64,000 bases of DNA from Halobacillus sp. A5 (GTDB taxonomy: Bacteria; Bacillota; Bacilli; Bacillales; Halobacillaceae): contig NZ_JAIZEO010000002.1 in assembly GCF_024189315.1 (NCBI RefSeq), positions 248,001 to 312,000 of the forward strand. The letters run 5' to 3'. The notes beneath the pieces were generated by a model. The model had not been told where the DNA came from, made no database searches, and saw nothing but the letters and a program-made list of their open reading frames with translations. Shown here one piece after another: positions 33,617 through 41,839 of the stretch (position 1 is the first letter of the stretch; the number at the start of each line of letters is the position of its first letter). A program made the position numbers and the translations under genes.

Positions 33617-34320
33617 CCATTCATCATCGCGAAAGCTTTTTAAATAATATCGCTGACCAGCTCGGTCGACCTCGCCGTACAGAGGTTGAACCTCCGGAAT
33701 ATTCAGTTCAGCCTCAGGACCGCGTGCTTGCCGGAGCCACCGCTGATGAACTGGTCGATGTGCTGGATAAACAGTGCGAAGTCATTCATACGAATCTGGA
33801 AAAAGCGACAGTAGAAACTCTGCCGGAAGTGCTGCGTACCGTACTTGAAGGATATGATGTTCGTTCGATTGCTGCCGCCGCAGGTCCGCGTAATGAAGTG
33901 AGCGGTCTTGACGAATTTTACAATCGCTTAACCGGTGAAGGGTATGAAGTTCACGTATGGGATGAGCATGAAGGCCGCCATAATGTGGAATTTGCCGAAC
34001 GTGCCGGCGCCGGCATCGTCTTCAGCGATTTAACACTCGCCGAATCAGGCACCGTGACGTTATTTAACGACCGCTTCAACGGCCGGTCGATCAGCCTGCT
34101 GCCGGAAACGTTCATCGCCATCGTACCGAAAAGAACGATTGTACCGCGGATGACACAGGCAGGGCGGCTGATTCACGCGGAGGAAAGTAAGGGAAACCCG
34201 GTCTCTTCCTGCGTCAGCTTCGTCACGGGTCCGAGCAACAGTGCTGATATTGAAATGAACTTGATTGTCGGCGTTCACGGCCCGGTCAAAGCGACGTATA
34301 TCGTCGTCGAAGATATGTAA
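33613..34320 (+). CDS. lutC: Lactate utilization protein C
   Basis: This 235-residue LUD-domain protein has [15 protein letters not shown] and [20 protein letters not shown] near the middle and [19 protein letters not shown] at the end, all standard for LutC. It is the third part of the lactate oxidation complex, translationally coupled to lutB through an ATGA overlap. Confidence 0.95.
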   Translation: MTIHHRESFLNNIADQLGRPRRTEVEPPEYSVQPQDRVLAGATADELVDVLDKQCEVIHTNLEKATVETLPEVLRTVLEGYDVRSIAAAAGPRNEVSGLDEFYNRLTGEGYEVHVWDEHEGRHNVEFAERAGAGIVFSDLTLAESGTVTLFNDRFNGRSISLLPETFIAIVPKRTIVPRMTQAGRLIHAEESKGNPVSSCVSFVTGPSNSADIEMNLIVGVHGPVKATYIVVEDM

Positions 34321-34332
34321 ATGGTGTGTGTT

Positions 34333-34403
34333 CGCCCATAAAACAGGGATAATCGCCCATAAGCTAAGATATTCGCTCACAAATCCAAATAAACGCCCAT
34401 AAA
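34333..34403 (+). repeat. Helically phased repeat array C (CGCCCATAA)
   Basis: Four copies start at 34333, 34354, 34374 and 34394 (steps 21, 20, 20). The third reads CGCTCACAAA. The array lies between the convergent lutC and HxlR-type genes, just before a terminator. Confidence 0.8.
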
Positions 34404-34404
34404 A

Positions 34405-34442
34405 AAGATCAGCCGCCGCTGCTTCCGCGAAGGCTGATCTTT
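34405..34442. terminator. Bidirectional terminator between lutC and the HxlR-type gene
   Basis: AAGATCAGCC pairs with GGCTGATCTT around a GC-rich loop, with A and T runs on both sides. Confidence 0.8.
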
Positions 34443-34805
34443 TTAATCGTTCAAAATACTATCTTCTAACACTTCCGACTTGTCTCCGTAAACTTTCACG
34501 ATATGACCTTCCCCCCACGCACAGAGAGAGTCGAGAATACTTTGCAGACTCCACCCATACTCGCTCAGCTCATATTCTACTTTCGGCGGCACCTGATTAT
34601 AAATGATTCGATGGATGACGCCGTCTTCCTCGAGCTCCCGCAGCTGCTGGGTAAGCATTTTCTGGGTAATGTTCGGCATCAGACGTTTAAGCTCACTCGT
34701 GCGTTTCTTTCCATAAGTGAGGTGGCAGAGAATAACACACTTCCACTTCCCGCCGATCACTTCAAGCGTCGCCTCCACGCCGATATTGTATTTCTTCTTA
34801 TCCAT
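34443..34805 (-). CDS. HxlR-family winged-helix regulator
   Basis: This 120-residue protein shows the HxlR signature GVEATLEVIGGKWKCVILCHL, then LKRLMPNITQKMLTQQLREL and a wing with YNQVPPKVEYELSEYG. The start follows TAGGAGG. It is divergent from an MFS pump and an aldo/keto reductase, and the gap holds a long inverted repeat, so it probably senses electrophiles or a drug and controls both. The Cys residue near 28 might take part in sensing. Confidence 0.9.
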   Translation of the reverse strand: MDKKKYNIGVEATLEVIGGKWKCVILCHLTYGKKRTSELKRLMPNITQKMLTQQLRELEEDGVIHRIIYNQVPPKVEYELSEYGWSLQSILDSLCAWGEGHIVKVYGDKSEVLEDSILND

Positions 34806-34826
34806 TATTTTTCCTCCTACACTATA

Positions 34827-34880
34827 GGCACTTAAAAGTATCTATAATACATTAAGGTGTCTATAGAACTTTAAAGTGCG
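34827..34880. promoter_or_regulatory. Inverted-repeat operator pair for the HxlR-type regulator
   Basis: GCACTTAAAAGTATCTATA (34828-34846) and the complement of GCACTTTAAAGTTCTATAG (34861-34879) face each other 14 bases apart. The position between divergent genes suggests binding of two dimers. Confidence 0.6.
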
Positions 34881-34965
34881 TACTTCCTTTTATTTCAACT
34901 ATAGATCATAATAACATTTGCCGGCTTGAAAATATATATTTTTTAAAGAAAGAAGGGTGATGTTG

Positions 34966-36174
34966 ATGGAGAAGAAACGAAGTCTCTTAGGGCTTCTCGC
35001 GTTAGCGGTTAGTGCGTTTGCGATCGGTACGACAGAATTTATCAGTGTCGGCCTCCTGCCTCTCATTTCGGAGGATTTGAATATATCAGTAAAAACAGCA
35101 GGACTGACGGTATCACTCTATGCGCTTGGAGTTACCTTCGGTGCGCCGATTCTGACTTCACTTGCCTCAACGATGTCGAGAAAGTCTTTATTATTATGGA
35201 TTATGGTTGTTTTTATAATCGGAAATAGTTTGGCGGCCAGTGCTGCAAGTGTAGAGGTGCTGCTGATTGCACGTGTGATTTCAGCGTTTTCCCACGGGGT
35301 GTTTATGTCGATAGGGTCAACGATTGCGGCAGGCTTAGTGCCGGAAAATAAACGGGCGAGCGCCATTTCAATTATGTTTACAGGACTCACAGTAGCGACA
35401 GTTACAGGAGTTCCGTTTGGCACCTTTCTCGGCCAGCAATTCGGGTGGAGAATGGCTTTCTTAACCATTGTTGGAATAGGAATTATTTCGTTGGCTGCCA
35501 ACAGTATGCTTATTCCATCCGGATTGAAAAAAGGAGCACGCACTCATTTGCGTGATCAGGTGAAGCTGATTACGAATGGAAGATTGCTGCTCGTTTTCAC
35601 AATTACAGCCTTAGGCTACGGAGGAACTTTTGTAGCATTTACGTATTTATCGCCATTATTGCAGGAGGTCACAGGCTTTACGGCCAACACAGTCACAGTG
35701 ATCCTGCTCGTCTATGGAATTGCTATTGCGATCGGTAACATGACAGGTGGGCGGTTAGCGGATCATCATCCGGTTCGCGCCTTGTTTTTCATGTTTATCA
35801 TTCAGGCGGTTGTTCTGTTTACGGTTTCGCTGACAGCGCCATTTAAAGTGGCGGGTTTACTAACCATCGTACTCATGGGATTATTTGCATTTATGAACGT
35901 GCCCGGGCTGCAAGTATATGTTGTCACCCTGGCGGAGCGGTTTGTTCCGAGTGCCGTCGATGTAGCGTCAGCCATTAATATCGCTGCCTTTAACGCAGGG
36001 ATTGCCATTGGCTCTTACGTAGGTGGAACCATTACGGATTCAATTGGACTGATTCACACCGGCTGGATCGGCGGAGTTATGGTTACATTTGCCGTCATTC
36101 TCACAGGGTGGAGCTTACGAATGGAGAACATTGATCGGGCTCAAAAGCCTTTTATAGAAGAAAAAGCTTGCTAA
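34966..36174 (+). CDS. MFS transporter, DHA1 (YdhP/AraJ-like)
   Basis: This roughly 402-residue, 12-helix major facilitator opens with LGLLALAVSAFAIGTTEFIS, typical of the AraJ/YdhP drug-proton antiporter group. The motif between helices 2 and 3 is ILTSLASTMSRKSLL. The ATG at 34966 is eight bases from AAGAAGGG, so I prefer it to 34957 or 34960. The aldo/keto reductase follows after 19 bases. It is probably derepressed by the HxlR-type regulator. Confidence 0.88.
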   Translation: MEKKRSLLGLLALAVSAFAIGTTEFISVGLLPLISEDLNISVKTAGLTVSLYALGVTFGAPILTSLASTMSRKSLLLWIMVVFIIGNSLAASAASVEVLLIARVISAFSHGVFMSIGSTIAAGLVPENKRASAISIMFTGLTVATVTGVPFGTFLGQQFGWRMAFLTIVGIGIISLAANSMLIPSGLKKGARTHLRDQVKLITNGRLLLVFTITALGYGGTFVAFTYLSPLLQEVTGFTANTVTVILLVYGIAIAIGNMTGGRLADHHPVRALFFMFIIQAVVLFTVSLTAPFKVAGLLTIVLMGLFAFMNVPGLQVYVVTLAERFVPSAVDVASAINIAAFNAGIAIGSYVGGTITDSIGLIHTGWIGGVMVTFAVILTGWSLRMENIDRAQKPFIEEKAC

Positions 36175-36193
36175 TTTTGAAGGAGGAAATGAA

Positions 36194-37036
36194 ATGAACA
36201 AACATTTACAGGATACAACGACGTTATCAAATGGAGTAAAGATGCCGGGGCTTGGTCTCGGAGTATTTAAGGTAGAGGAAGGTCCGGTGCTTGTAGAAGC
36301 GGTGAAATCTGCACTGCGCCATGGTTACCGCAGCATCGATACTGCTGCTATTTATGACAATGAAGCTGGAGTCGGCAAGGGCATTGCCGAAGGGCTTGAT
36401 GAAACAGGCATCGACCGCAGCGATCTTTTCGTTACTTCGAAGGTGTGGAATGATGATCTGGGCTATGATTCCACCATCCGGGCCTTAGAAACGAGTCTTG
36501 AGAAGCTTGGTCTTGAGTATTTAGATCTTTATTTAATCCACTGGCCGGTCGAAGGGAAGTATAAAGATGCGTGGCGGGCGCTTGAGACCTTATACAAGCA
36601 GGGTAAAGTCAAAGCCATCGGCGTGAGTAATTTTCACAATTCTCATTTAGAGGAGCTGTTGAAGAACGCTGAAATTAAACCTATGGTAAATCAAGTCGAG
36701 CTGCATCCAAGGCTGACTCAAAAAGAGCTTCAAGCCTACTGTCAGTCTCATAATATTCAGCTTGAAGCCTGGTCACCGCTCATGCAGGGAGAAATTTTAC
36801 AAAATGAAACGCTGCTAGAGCTGGCTGTTAAATATGATAAAACAGCTGCACAAATCATTGTACGCTGGAACCTGCAGAATGAGGTGGTGGTCATTCCTAA
36901 ATCCACCAAAGAACACCGGATCATTTCGAATGCTGACGTGTATGATTTCACTCTTTCGGATGCTGATATGAGAAGAATCGATGAGCTGAACCAGAACCAT
37001 CGCGTCGGCCCAGACCCGGATAACTTTGACTTCTAA
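36194..37036 (+). CDS. Aldo/keto reductase
   Basis: This 280-residue NADPH-dependent carbonyl reductase has the AKR tetrad: Asp and Tyr in SIDTAAIYDNE, Lys in FVTSKVWN and His in LYLIHWPVEGK. Cofactor binding is shown by VVIPKSTKEHRI at the end. It resembles the glyoxal/methylglyoxal reductase group (YvgN type) of Bacillus. Co-transcription with an MFS pump under an HxlR-type regulator suggests detoxification of reactive aldehydes. Confidence 0.92.
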   Translation: MNKHLQDTTTLSNGVKMPGLGLGVFKVEEGPVLVEAVKSALRHGYRSIDTAAIYDNEAGVGKGIAEGLDETGIDRSDLFVTSKVWNDDLGYDSTIRALETSLEKLGLEYLDLYLIHWPVEGKYKDAWRALETLYKQGKVKAIGVSNFHNSHLEELLKNAEIKPMVNQVELHPRLTQKELQAYCQSHNIQLEAWSPLMQGEILQNETLLELAVKYDKTAAQIIVRWNLQNEVVVIPKSTKEHRIISNADVYDFTLSDADMRRIDELNQNHRVGPDPDNFDF

Positions 37037-37040
37037 TTGA

Positions 37041-37080
37041 AAAAAGCGATCGACGGCTTCATCAGCGTCGATCGCTTTTT
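37041..37080. terminator. Bidirectional terminator
   Basis: AAAAAGCGATCGACG pairs perfectly with CGTCGATCGCTTTTT. It separates the reductase from the convergent cupin gene. Confidence 0.9.
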
Positions 37081-37081
37081 G

Positions 37082-37684
37082 TTAGTAAAAATAAGGATAG
37101 GGACGATACGGCTGATAGTGCACCTGCTGCTGATAAGGCATCATCTGCGGCCTGTCACAATCAGCATAAGGACCGATGTAAGTGCTCGGTTTCACAGGGC
37201 TGGTCGTTTCCTTCCACTGCTTTTCGTCCATACAATACGTATGTGCCATTACGTTCGCCGGCGTAAATTTTAATATATCTGAACCGAGAATCACTTCAGG
37301 TGTATCTGCATCGAATATAGCCAGTAAGTGGGTGTTTTCCTTAGTCGCTGTCTCGTAATGCCACCAGCCTTGTGGCACGTTCGCTACCTGCCCGGGCGTA
37401 ATTGAGAAATTAAGTATCTCCTTCGTAAATGGATTTAATATCGAAACTACGGCAGCTCCGGAAATACAATAAACCAATTCAGCGGCATTCTGATGATAGT
37501 GTGGCTCAACGACATTGCCGGGACTCATGAAAATATCCAGCAGGGATGAGTTTTGCAGGGTGTTCAACTGCTGAATACCGAGAATGTTAATGTAGTTCTG
37601 CTTATCCTTTATAAAAAGCGGACTTTGATTTACATCAAACGTAAACTGGGCCGAAGGAGATGTGTAATCAACGGAAGAGCTCAT
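37082..37684 (-). CDS. Cupin-domain protein with Tyr/Pro-rich tail
   Basis: This 200-residue protein has a germin-like cupin: PHYHQNAAELVYCISG (motif 1, metal-binding His, His and Glu) and PGQVANVPQGWWHYE (motif 2). It resembles the single cupin of oxalate-decarboxylase-like proteins. The tail is rich in Tyr, Pro and Gln (about residues 178-200), as in spore-surface proteins, but no function can be assigned. The start follows GGCGAGG. Confidence 0.75.
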   Translation of the reverse strand: MSSSVDYTSPSAQFTFDVNQSPLFIKDKQNYINILGIQQLNTLQNSSLLDIFMSPGNVVEPHYHQNAAELVYCISGAAVVSILNPFTKEILNFSITPGQVANVPQGWWHYETATKENTHLLAIFDADTPEVILGSDILKFTPANVMAHTYCMDEKQWKETTSPVKPSTYIGPYADCDRPQMMPYQQQVHYQPYRPYPYFY

Positions 37685-37724
37685 ATTCGTTTCCTCGCCT
37701 TACAAAAATTTTTAAAAAGCTGCT

Positions 37725-38525
37725 TTAGTGAAACCTTACTTGTATTTTTACTAGATCCTGCACGCTTCCATCCTTCGCGCTTCTTGTATACACCCAAATC
37801 TCTCCTGAAGAAGCCGGGGGTTCTTGTTCAAAGCTCATCGCAACAGAGAAAGTACCGTAAGAAGGACCCCCGGCTGAAGTCTGAACCGCCGTTTCAGGGA
37901 TGATCGTGCGCCCGCTGCTGTCCAGCACCTGATAGAGAATACTGCCCTCAAAAGCACGCGCATAACCGCTTAACGTCTGGCCGCTGCGCACTTTTGCTCC
38001 TGGAAATGGCCTCATTACCAGGATGTTGGTGGAGGAGGGATACGGAATAACAAGCTGATAGCCGGGAACAATCACATCAGCGGAAAGACCCGGTCTGCGG
38101 CGGTTTGCTTGCAGAAGAGTGGTCAATGTGTATCCGAACTGCTGCGAGATGGAGTTTAACGTATCGCCCTGCTCCACTTCATATATAAAACCGGGGACAC
38201 GGAGAACCTGACCGATGTAAATGAAATTCGGATGCTGAATCTCAGGGTTCAACCCCTGGAGTATATCTATGTTCGTGTAGTAATCGCGGGCGATTTGATA
38301 AAGGGTGTCTCCCCGGCTGATGATTTGGTTTACTTGATTATCATGAAAAACGGGAACGACAAGCATCTGGCCAGGATAAATGAGGTCGGGTTCAGTAAAA
38401 GGCGGATAGAGCGCATTGGCCCTCTCAATCAGAGGGATCTGACTTCCAAGTCCTGTGGCAATGGAATATAGCGTATCTCTAGCCTGAACTGGATAAAGGA
38501 TAAAAGAACGATCAACAACGCTCAT
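37725..38525 (-). CDS. Protein with three LysM domains and a Gmad2-type domain
   Basis: The 266 residues hold three LysM peptidoglycan-binding repeats (starting near YPVQARDTLYSIA, IISRGDTLYQIA and YEVEQGDTLNSIS) and a C-terminal immunoglobulin-like domain (from ILVMRPFPGAKVRSGQTLSG) of the Gmad2 type found in spore germination proteins. There is no signal peptide, as is usual for proteins laid on the forespore surface by the mother cell. The ATG at 38525 has GAGGAG ten bases upstream. Confidence 0.85.
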   Translation of the reverse strand: MSVVDRSFILYPVQARDTLYSIATGLGSQIPLIERANALYPPFTEPDLIYPGQMLVVPVFHDNQVNQIISRGDTLYQIARDYYTNIDILQGLNPEIQHPNFIYIGQVLRVPGFIYEVEQGDTLNSISQQFGYTLTTLLQANRRRPGLSADVIVPGYQLVIPYPSSTNILVMRPFPGAKVRSGQTLSGYARAFEGSILYQVLDSSGRTIIPETAVQTSAGGPSYGTFSVAMSFEQEPPASSGEIWVYTRSAKDGSVQDLVKIQVRFH

Positions 38526-38610
38526 ATGCTTCACTCCTCACAAATTACAGAGCCTATGCTTCATCGTATTCGAGTTGCCGTGGAGGGTGAGTAAGGAGTC
38601 TAATTCCATA

Positions 38611-38644
38611 AAAAAACAGCCGCTCTGGTTAGAATCGGCTGTTT
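38611..38644 (-). terminator. Terminator of the DUF4397 gene
   Basis: AAACAGCCG pairs with CGGCTGTTT; on the minus strand T follows. The hairpin touches the stop codon. Confidence 0.8.
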
Positions 38645-39395
38645 ACGGTTTTAAAATCAAGGCCTCCAGTGCAGGATCATCTTCAGCAAACCCGACGGCC
38701 GCGAAGGTGTAGACCTGATTTGGATTAAGTGAGATATTCAGAAGGTGAAGAACGACGTTATTCGTTCCGGCCGCACGTACTTCCAAATCAGCTGTTGTTG
38801 GTGGAAGAGCCACATAGCGTGTAGATTTACCAAAAGGAACGTTGCGGAAGAGGACATCTCCACCTTTTACAGCAACGTCCACCTCAGGAGCATCAGGGGA
38901 TAAGTGCCAGAACCTTACTTTAGCCCGTCCGGGTGAAACTCCTTCACTGTCGATCGCTGCTATAAGCTCCAGTTCATCAAGTCTTCCCGCGGCCGCCACA
39001 GTATACATTCTGCCAGGATCGATCTCTATCATCTGGGACAGGACTGGTCTATTAGACTCTCCTTCAGGGAAAATATCAATTTGATATTGCCCGCCTGGAA
39101 CACTTAAATAATCGCTTTGCTCTTCATAAGAAAACCCTTCTAACACCTTTTGACCGTTAACGTATGCATCCACAGACGGGGCATCAGGGGAAGCGTGCAG
39201 CACCCGCACCATTGCGTTATCGTTCATCCCCATCATGTTATGCCGCTGACTGTCATTGATAAGCTGTTGCATGGTCTCTAAATGTTTTTGATAATAATAG
39301 ATATGTCTATTTGGATCGATATACTTGTAGTAATCAGCCAATAAATCATACTGGGCCGCTTGTTGAGCTAATTGGTTCGTGTTTCGCTCATTCAT
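38643..39395 (-). CDS. Protein with two DUF4397 domains
   Basis: This 250-residue protein has an N-terminal helical part (to about residue 65) and two DUF4397 beta-sandwiches, each opening with a matching phrase: VRVLHASPDAPSVDAYVNG and VRFWHLSPDAPEVDVAVKG. DUF4397 proteins are usually extracellular, but no signal peptide is seen here, and the two neighbours look spore-associated. The ATG at 39395 has AGGAG seven bases upstream. Role unknown. Confidence 0.82.
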   Translation of the reverse strand: MNERNTNQLAQQAAQYDLLADYYKYIDPNRHIYYYQKHLETMQQLINDSQRHNMMGMNDNAMVRVLHASPDAPSVDAYVNGQKVLEGFSYEEQSDYLSVPGGQYQIDIFPEGESNRPVLSQMIEIDPGRMYTVAAAGRLDELELIAAIDSEGVSPGRAKVRFWHLSPDAPEVDVAVKGGDVLFRNVPFGKSTRYVALPPTTADLEVRAAGTNNVVLHLLNISLNPNQVYTFAAVGFAEDDPALEALILKP

Positions 39396-39464
39396 CCTTT
39401 TTCTCCTCTCCATCGAAGTACCATCAATAGCCTATTCGATGTTGAGAAAAAGTAGAACTGTTGA

Positions 39465-39656
39465 TTATTCACTGCTGCGTGAAGAAGGGAGAGTGAACAT
39501 CTGCCCAATGGAGCGGGTGATGATACCGAAGCAGAGGGCAACAATGACGCTGAGCATGAGGTTCTCCGTAAACGCCATTCCCACTTGATAACCAACAGCG
39601 ATCATGACCCCCATTATAAAGCCGACCAACATTTTTTGAATCTTCTTTTCCTTCAT
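39465..39656 (-). CDS. Small membrane protein, 63 residues
   Basis: Hydrophobic stretches MLVGFIMGVMIAVGYQVGMAF and LMLSVIVALCFGIITRSIGQM follow a basic start (KEKKIQK). GAAGGAG lies eight bases before the ATG. Function unknown. Confidence 0.65.
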   Translation of the reverse strand: MKEKKIQKMLVGFIMGVMIAVGYQVGMAFTENLMLSVIVALCFGIITRSIGQMFTLPSSRSSE

Positions 39657-39894
39657 AGTCAAAGCTCCTTCTCATCTTGTTTGTACAAGCTTTGCCATGA
39701 TGAAAGGTGAACATACATGCTTGACCACTCTCATAATTGAGGAACTGATCGTTTTTTTAAACTGGAGCGGGTCCCCCGGCCTCCTCTTATTCACACCCCC
39801 TTCAACCAATGTGCCCAATAGACACACAGGTCCGGTGAAGTCCTTTTGTGTTACTATTTAATAAGATCGTTTGAAAAGGTTATATATTTTCTCA

Positions 39895-39922
39895 TTGACT
39901 TGATTTAAATAAATGGTATTTT
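39895..39922 (+). promoter_or_regulatory. Candidate promoter of the lrgAB-like operon
   Basis: TTGACT and TATTTT are separated by 16 bases. The expected start point (about 39929) touches the parS site at 39930. Confidence 0.5.
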
Positions 39923-39929
39923 TAACTAG

Positions 39930-39945
39930 TGTTTCACGTGAAACA
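39930..39945. promoter_or_regulatory. parS site 1 (ParB/Spo0J binding)
   Basis: TGTTTCACGTGAAACA is identical to the 16-bp Bacillus parS consensus. It lies between a promoter and the lrgA-like gene. Confidence 0.93.
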
Positions 39946-40001
39946 TTTTTCATCTGTTAATAAAGAGAGTACGGGTCTCTAGGAAAGAAAGGTTTACTAG
40001 A

Positions 40002-40367
40002 ATGAAATTACTAAAGATCATTATTCAGATTGCCGTGCTGTACGGCATTTATTTTTTAGGAGAAGGAATAAGGTCATTACTGAATATACCAATCCCGGGA
40101 AGTATTATCGGACTCCTTCTGTTGTTTACCGCTTTGTCGCTCCGAATAATTCCGGTGGAATGGATTGAAAATGGCGCCCGGTTTATTCTCGTATATCTGC
40201 CTTTGTTCTTTATACCAGCCACAGTGGGCGTTATTAACTATCCGGATTTTCTATCCTGGACGGGGGTCTTACTTGCCGGTATTGTCAGCTTAAGCACGCT
40301 TGCAACGATGACGGCTGCAGGTATGGTTAGTCAATATTTTCAAAATAAAAGAAAGGAAGTTCATTAG
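40002..40367 (+). CDS. CidA/LrgA family holin-like protein
   Basis: This 121-residue, four-helix protein has the family stretch IPIPGSIIGLLLLFTAL and the later LPLFFIPATVGVINY. CidA/LrgA proteins were described as holin-like and, with their partner, are implicated in pyruvate uptake, overflow metabolism and cell lysis control. The partner gene starts two bases after the stop. The upstream region carries a parS. Confidence 0.9.
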   Translation: MKLLKIIIQIAVLYGIYFLGEGIRSLLNIPIPGSIIGLLLLFTALSLRIIPVEWIENGARFILVYLPLFFIPATVGVINYPDFLSWTGVLLAGIVSLSTLATMTAAGMVSQYFQNKRKEVH

Positions 40368-40368
40368 C

Positions 40369-41049
40369 ATGCTGGCCATTACTATGTTTCTATTAACCAT
40401 TGGTGTGTTCCTGCTGATGACCCGCCTTTATGCACGGTTATACCATCCATTATTTGTTCCTGTACTTACGTCAACCGTCGTCATTTCTTCGGTTCTTATC
40501 CTGTTTCAAATTCCTTATGAGACGTACATGACTGGAGGCGGGTGGATTGATTCCATGCTGGGACCTGCGGTCGTAGCGCTTGCCTATCCGATTTTCCGCC
40601 AGAAGGACGTCATTAAGGCTCATATGGTGCCCATTTTACTGGGGGTGCTGGCCGGCTTATGTACGGCACTGCTGACAGGGGTTTGGTTTGCTAAACTATT
40701 CGGAATCGACCGCACGGTTAGTTTAACCATGGTGCCTAAATCATTAACGACCCCGGTAGCGATCCCTGTCTCTGATCAAATAGGAGGTATTCCTTCAATG
40801 ACGATTGTTTTTACAATGATAGCGGGCTTTACAGGAATCGTTCTAGGTCCTCTGCTGTTGAGATTAATAAAAGTCGATCAGCCGCTCGGCAGAGGAATGG
40901 CCTTTGGGAGTGCTTCCCATGCGCTGGGCACATCTAAGGCTTTTGAATATGGAGAGGAATCAGCTTCGATGAGCTCGGTGGCGATGAGCTTAAGCGCGGT
41001 GTTTGGTTCTGTGATCGGTCCATTATTTGTATGGCTGTTTCATATATAG
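40369..41049 (+). CDS. CidB/LrgB family membrane protein
   Basis: This 226-residue protein has the LrgB pattern: GGWIDSMLGPAVVALAYPI, TMVPKSLTTPVAIPVSDQI and AFGSASHALGTSKAFEYGE. It acts with the CidA/LrgA-like protein encoded just upstream. The two fluC genes follow, 27 bases after, which is an unusual pairing. Confidence 0.92.
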   Translation: MLAITMFLLTIGVFLLMTRLYARLYHPLFVPVLTSTVVISSVLILFQIPYETYMTGGGWIDSMLGPAVVALAYPIFRQKDVIKAHMVPILLGVLAGLCTALLTGVWFAKLFGIDRTVSLTMVPKSLTTPVAIPVSDQIGGIPSMTIVFTMIAGFTGIVLGPLLLRLIKVDQPLGRGMAFGSASHALGTSKAFEYGEESASMSSVAMSLSAVFGSVIGPLFVWLFHI

Positions 41050-41076
41050 AATGTTGGAAAGGTGGAGGGCTGCTGC

Positions 41077-41454
41077 ATGATTTATATTTGGGTAGGAGCT
41101 GCAGGCTTCATGGGAGCTGTACTGAGATATGCACTAGGTGTTCTGTTCTATGATGCAGATGCCTTTTTTCCTTTTTCTACTTTGACGGCTAATTTAACAG
41201 GAAGCTTCCTGCTGGCATGGTTTACTTTTGAATTGATTCATCGATTTTCCCTTTCCAAAGCAACCAAATCCGCTATTGGCACAGGGTTCATTGGATCGTT
41301 CACCACATTTTCCACTTTGAGTGTGGAGACAGTCACCTTAATGAACCAGGGAAGTGTGCTTCTTGCTTCTGTTTATGTACTGGTCAGTATTATAGGGGGG
41401 CTCATTTTATCCCACCTGGGTTATTCTTTAGGAGCAAGGAGGCGGGCAGGATGA
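41077..41454 (+). CDS. crcB: Fluoride channel subunit FluC/CrcB, first copy
   Basis: This 125-residue, four-helix protein shows the Fluc pattern GAAGFMGAVLRYALG, ANLTGSFLLAW and GTGFIGSFTTFSTLSVE, which includes the Phe box and the central Na-binding Thr/Ser region. Bacillaceae usually have two such genes giving a heterodimeric exporter. The ATG at 41077 follows AAAGGTGGAGGG. The next gene overlaps by four bases. No fluoride riboswitch is visible. Confidence 0.93.
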   Translation: MIYIWVGAAGFMGAVLRYALGVLFYDADAFFPFSTLTANLTGSFLLAWFTFELIHRFSLSKATKSAIGTGFIGSFTTFSTLSVETVTLMNQGSVLLASVYVLVSIIGGLILSHLGYSLGARRRAG

Positions 41455-41816
41455 GTCTGATATCGATCGTGTTAGTAGGTGTAGGAGGGTTCATAGGGGC
41501 TGTCCTTAGGTTTGCAGTCAGCGAACACGTCAAACAAAACTACTCCTTTAAGCTTCCTGCCGCCACATTATTTGTGAATCTATCAGGGTCCTTCCTGTTA
41601 GGTTTACTTACTGCTCTGGAGACAGCTGAACCGATAAGTCTTCTTTTCGGAGTCGGAATGCTCGGGGCATTTACTACGTTTTCCACCTTTAAATTAGAGG
41701 GTATTCAGCTTCGGGTAGATAAGGAGAGGAAGCAGTTCCTTCTTTATAATGTGATAAGCTATGGCGGTGGTATATTTCTTGCGTTTATAGGAATCATACT
41801 TGGACGGTTGCTGTAA
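41451..41816 (+). CDS. crcB: Fluoride channel subunit FluC/CrcB, second copy
   Basis: This 121-residue protein has GVGGFIGAVLRFAVSE, VNLSGSFLLGLL and GMLGAFTTFSTFKLE. It is the partner of the preceding FluC, with a coupled ATGA start. Together they should export fluoride through antiparallel dimers. Confidence 0.93.
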   Translation: MSLISIVLVGVGGFIGAVLRFAVSEHVKQNYSFKLPAATLFVNLSGSFLLGLLTALETAEPISLLFGVGMLGAFTTFSTFKLEGIQLRVDKERKQFLLYNVISYGGGIFLAFIGIILGRLL

Positions 41817-41839
41817 AAAGTGCTGTTAGGTTTTACAAA

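Noticed and set aside
41040-41080. Fluoride riboswitch before the fluC genes
   Set aside because: The gap is only 27 bases and no switch core is seen there or before lrgA.
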